This document shows, one piece after another, positions 59,803 through 64,000 of a stretch of 64,000 nucleotides of DNA. Each line of letters begins with the position of its first letter. Within the stretch, counting starts at the first letter, position 1. The notes below the pieces were generated by a model. That model made no database searches. It saw only the letters and a list, made by a program, of their open reading frames with translations, and was not told where the DNA came from. The DNA lies in contig OY855904.1 of assembly GCA_963693305.1 (NCBI GenBank), forward strand, positions 16,205,496-16,269,495. The letters run 5' to 3'. The translations under genes and the position numbers were made by a program. The DNA is from Meandrina meandrites (taxonomy: Eukaryota; Cnidaria; Anthozoa; Scleractinia; Meandrinidae).

Positions 59803-62554
59803 AGAATCATTACACGGCCGAGAATGAAGTTTGTTTGCCGAATAATTCCTGTTTGCCTTTTTCCATTTTTCTATGACAACGTTATTGCAATCAGGTGAAT
59901 ATATGTTTAACAAAAAGAGTAATTGTGTAAATGTTTTTACCGCTGTTCACAACCTCACGATGAAAAAAAAATGACAGATCAAATTTGCCACAAAAGGTCG
60001 TGGGCAAATTAAATTAAATTAAATCCCTAAATACTTAACAGACAGTGAAAAAGAGTCCCCTGGTAAAACTAAACACAGGTTTACAAAATAAAAAACAATT
60101 ATTTACTTACTAAAACCTTAACGCAGTTAACAGTCTTGAAACCTTGCTTCTAAAGGGGCTCGATGTTTGGTTTAAGAGTGCGGATAGTTATCAATTTTTG
60201 CAAAACTATCCCATAGTCATTCATCCAGCAAATAGTTACTGGGATCAGAATGTGCAAAATGCAACGGGCCCGATATACTAGTACGAAATAAGTTAAATCA
60301 AGATAATGCTGTGAGTCAGATATATTTTAAAATGATTCTGAAAATGATGACAGGAATAAGAGTTTCGCTATTAATTTTATAATTTTTGTATTATAAAATT
60401 TCCCACTAGCAGAAAAAGGGAATGTCTCGGGGACGAAACTTACAAGTGATAGCATCCCCTACACAGTCGTTATTTCTTTCAGAAATTTAAGGTGTTATTG
60501 AGTAACAGACGAACGGCCGACGAACTGCCTCGGTAAAATCTTGAAATTATTACTTTTTTCGTGTTCCTCTTAAGGCGGGGGTACACCTGAAACCTGTTTT
60601 TCCACCGCTAAACATGGTTTAATACTCGTCCGCGTTTCAAGTAATCCAGAAACTCTATGCTCATTTCACAAAGCTATGTAATTGTTTAGCGGTGTTTCGT
60701 AAATTTTTTGGTGATTTTTGGGGATGTTTGGATTAGTAAAATTTGGAGAAATAAGAAATATTAAAGATTTAATGTGATTTTAAAATTAGAATTTGAAGTT
60801 AAAAATTAGTATATGGACACCCAAACAGTCCCCTGATAACCTGGGGTGCTCTTGCGTGGGGGTCAACTGTCTGTTGGTGTTTCAAAAATAATTTTCTTTC
60901 TTCAATCCCTTCCTTAAACCTCTCAACATTTCACTCAAAATCGGGTGCCCACCTTAAAGGCTACGTATTACCAGTAATTATAAAAGATGGGTTTTTTCTG
61001 ATATTGCCTAAAAATAGCATCTCCAAGCTTCTACATTTCGACTCTTGATCCACTAGCAGCGGCTCGCGCATTCTGAGCTTCGCAACTGCCTCGCTTATTA
61101 GAAAAGTCTGGCTACGGTGCAAATATGTTCACAGCGGCAAAACGTAAAAAATAAGAAAACTACCTCAAAGATAAGGTTTTAATTTTCACTGTTCAAAGTT
61201 TGATACTTGACAAGTATTCTCCTGGTTTACTAAATTGTTTGGAACTTTACTAAAAAAGTTCTAAGTGTTTGAAAACGGCGAAATGCCGACTGTCGGCGCC
61301 ATTGTCAAAGCAATTTTGTTCGGGTGCGGAACATTTTAAATGTAAAGAATCCCGCTTGAGGGAACTGAAAAATATATTTACCCTCAGCAGCTATTTTACA
61401 TATCCTTACTGATGCTTCCACGTTAACCTGAATGATTTCTCTCGAAATAAAAAAACAAAAACAGCCTCAGACATTTGACCGCGGTGAAGCAAACATGCTG
61501 TGTAGCGTGGCAAGGGAACAAGACTAAAAAGTTAAAAAACTTAAAGTTGCAACATGAGAACAATATTGCAACAGCGGCTGTCAGGTGTTTTAGAATTTGT
61601 CTGTTATCTACACGTGGATCGCTGTTGTTTCTTAGCTTCCTCGTCCCCAGGCGTCCCTCCTCGGTCTTCGCTTGGAACTGTGGGACTGATGCCAATGGGC
61701 CTATCTTAACCAACAATCCCCGCACTCCCTGTCTTGCTTCAAGAACACATATACGGCAGGGTAAAAAAATATGTCGTTTCTCAATCGTATAAAGCATCGA
61801 AAGCTTGAAATCGGGGGGAGGTGGGGGGTTCCGAGTTCAATCGAGCTACATTCCGAGCTAACTTGACAGTGACTAAATGATCTCAAGGCGTCCGGTCGGC
61901 AGACACAGTGTACGTTAAGCGACCAACACGAATGTAGTCACGTTTGGCAAAATTTCATACTCGCTACTAAGAGGCACCTTTGTTACAATATTGTTAAAGA
62001 TGCGTAGCATTTGATAGTCTTCGGTATTTCATTCCAGATTTTAATTATCTTTACCTAGTAGAGTATTTCCGGCCTCAAGAGTCCTCATGGGCCCGATGAG
62101 GATAAGTAAGTAAGTAGTAGAGTATTTCCCATAATTTGTTCTGTTAAATGTCTTGTGAAGCTGCTTTGATCCTCTAGTATTATAACACTGTACACCTTAA
62201 AGCTCTATATTCAGAAGTCATCAAAATAAGGTGGAAGATAGTTGTTATTAAGACTGAAACTGAATAAGGCGATAAGTAGATCATTTATTTGGTGCATATT
62301 TAAAAGATGTAGTTTCTTAAAAAGTGGAAGGGATGGTGCAGTGTATGGTAAAAAGGTTATTATTCTTAATATTTTCTTTTGTAATTAAAACAACTTTAAT
62401 TTTCCAACCGCATTGGATAACCCATACGAGTTTCCATAATAAAGGCATGAGAATATTAAACTAAAGTACAACATTCAGGAGTGTTTCACTAATGTAAAAG
62501 CGAATTCTACAAACCACGCCTGTAGTTGTTATAATCTTTTTAGTGACATAATTA
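59803..62554. other. Region upstream of the first exon seen, no gene recognised
   Basis: It contains short ORFs only. The longest is a 124-codon minus-strand frame at 61423-61797 that overlaps a plus-strand frame; neither shows a known domain, and the Phe/Cys-rich composition suggests a repeat rather than a gene. The missing start-codon exon and promoter of the RNF213-like gene may lie here or beyond the window. Confidence 0.4.
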
Positions 62555-63977
62555 CAGTCGTGCCAAGCGAAGCGTACTCCCCTGGAGTACATTAATGAAT
62601 TGATTATTCAAAATTTTAATCTGCTAGCAATTTCAAGAATGCATTCATCTTGTTATTAATAGCAGCGCCAATCAGTGTTGGAAACACAATTTGGTTTCTG
62701 ATCATAGCCACCCGATTTGAATTAAAGAGAAGGCGAGAAGTTGAATCATCTAAAAAAAGACATGTTCAAATTGGGTTTCAAATGTTGCAAGATTCGTTAT
62801 CAAGATTCAAAGTTGGGGTGTCAGTCGTTTCGCACAAGTGAACATGAATTTGAACTGGTGATAAAATAAATTTTCCGTCAACATCTGTAAACCGTCCAGT
62901 TTCACGCAGTTTACAAACACAGAACACTAGAAATTGCCTCGAAAATCTTAAAAATGACTTTGCCTTTTGAAAAGTTAAATTTGACCAAATTTCTGGACGT
63001 GTAAAATTTGTTTATCAGCAGTTCACTTTCGTTATCACTCTTGCAAATCTTTGTCTGAAATCCCTTCATGTTTCCCTGGATGTTTTTTCAGGACGTACGT
63101 ATTCATGATGAATAGATGGTAAGACAAATTCAATTTCACACCTTCTCTTTAAGGTGATTCCACTAAAAAAGAAGGAGTATTTAGAATTTTCTAAGACTTG
63201 GTCCAGTTCATATCTATATTATGAGTATTACAAAAATGCAATAAAAAGTGGGGGTCACCGTGCTCGTTTTTGTGTAACCTGGATGGCTATTATGATAAAT
63301 ATATGACCCACGAGGCTTATATTAGTAACCCTAAAAATCCGAAAAGTGAACTATCATTTCTAGCAAAAACCATTTCTTGCATTAAAATATCGAAGCAGTT
63401 CGACAAAACAGCCTTTAATCTTACATAACCAACTATTTTAATTGAACTGGAATTGAGATTATGGAAGAAATTAAAGATTTTGCTGTGTGTGCACGTAAGC
63501 AGCACTACCTAAATACGTGCTTTTTAAAGCATTCAAATAAAAATATCTCAAAGTAGAGTATTTAACTTTTCTTTAAATCGCGATATATTGTAGTCAACCG
63601 TATGTCAATTAAATTAATGCATTAAAAAATGGGGGTCACTGTGCTCGTTTAGAAGAAAATAACCATTTATTTCTCTGCCGAGCTTAACCTGAGGGAAATC
63701 GCGTAATGCTGTGTGTGCGCGCTTGTGGCACGCGCTCATGCGCGCGCTAAATGACGCGAAAAGTTATGCGCAGCAAGGATGCGCAATGCAATACAGTGGA
63801 ATCACCTTAATTCAAATCAGGTGGCTATGATCAGAAACCAAATTCTGATTCGAACATTGATCGGCGCTTCCATTAATAATAAGATGAACGTATTCTTGAA
63901 ATTGCTAGCAGACTCAAATTTTGAATAATCAATTCATTAATGTAATCTAGGGGGATACACTTTGCCTGGCACGACTG
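62555..63977. mobile_element. Tc1/mariner-type non-autonomous element, TA-flanked, with about 170-bp inverted ends
   Basis: CAGTCGTGCCAAGCGAAG starts at 62555 after TA, and the complement ends at 63977 before TA. The inverted arms remain about 85 percent alike for some 170 bp. No transposase ORF with DDE motifs is seen. A second element (63153-63806) interrupts the right arm; without it the mariner element would be about 765 bp. Confidence 0.8.
63153..63806. mobile_element. TTAA-flanked MITE nested in the mariner element
   Basis: GGTGATTCCACT at 63153 and AGTGGAATCACC ending at 63806 are inverted, with TTAA on each side (63149-63152, 63807-63810). Removing the insert and one TTAA makes the right arm of the mariner element match its left arm across the junction (GAATTAAAGAGAAGG). 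The interior has a direct repeat of GGGGGTCACNGTGCTCGTTT (about 63249 and 63632) and a CGCGCG-rich stretch near 63716-63755. No ORF of note. Confidence 0.8.
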
Positions 63978-64000
63978 TAATATGGTTTTTTCACGCCTTT

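Noticed and set aside
61423..61797. 124-codon minus-strand ORF upstream of the gene as a possible first exon
   Set aside because: No splice connection in phase could be shown, no domain is visible, and an equally open plus-strand frame overlaps it.

Overview
The window is animal nuclear DNA, most likely from a stony coral or another anthozoan. It has AT-rich introns with GT-AG junctions, one very large multi-exon gene, and dense transposon debris of types common in cnidarian genomes: a Ngaro tyrosine-recombinase retrotransposon, LINE, gypsy and SINE remnants, foldback MITEs and a tRNA-bearing repeat. No prokaryotic operon, CRISPR array or phage module is present.

One host gene fills positions 1-59226 on the minus strand. 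It is an ortholog or close paralog of RNF213 (mysterin), the giant AAA+ ATPase and E3 ubiquitin ligase. I resolved 62 coding exons by reading the reverse strand, matching splice signals and checking that codon phase carries over each junction. They total about 13.5 kb, or roughly 4,490 codons. In order they encode a low-complexity N-terminal region, a CBM20-type carbohydrate-binding module, the helical N-arm, the AAA core (AAA2, AAA3 and AAA4 Walker motifs, then degenerate AAA5-like modules), the start of the E3 module, the place where the RING finger should be, and part of the E3 shell. The C-terminal RZ finger and stop codon lie beyond the left edge; the start codon was not found on the right. 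The RING position appears reduced to about 21 residues with one CxxC pair.

The introns hold nearly everything else. Positions 439-9000 contain MITEs, a LINE endonuclease fragment and a LINE RT tail. Positions 20568-20985 hold a poly-G/poly-C-ended element. Positions 37349-42290 hold a Ngaro element with textbook split direct repeats, inserted within about 3 bp of a splice acceptor. Positions 46126-50225 hold an L1-like LINE split by a TTAA-flanked element and a large foldback element. Positions 50630-51552 hold a palindromic cassette of four tRNA-like genes between 16-bp direct repeats. Positions 53134-56125 hold a decayed gypsy-type element and SINE pieces. Upstream of the gene, positions 62555-63977 are a mariner-type element with a TTAA-flanked MITE nested inside.

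All identifications rest on reading the sequence and on remembered family features; no searches were run. Exon edges come from splice consensus plus phase and are good to a few bases unless stated otherwise.
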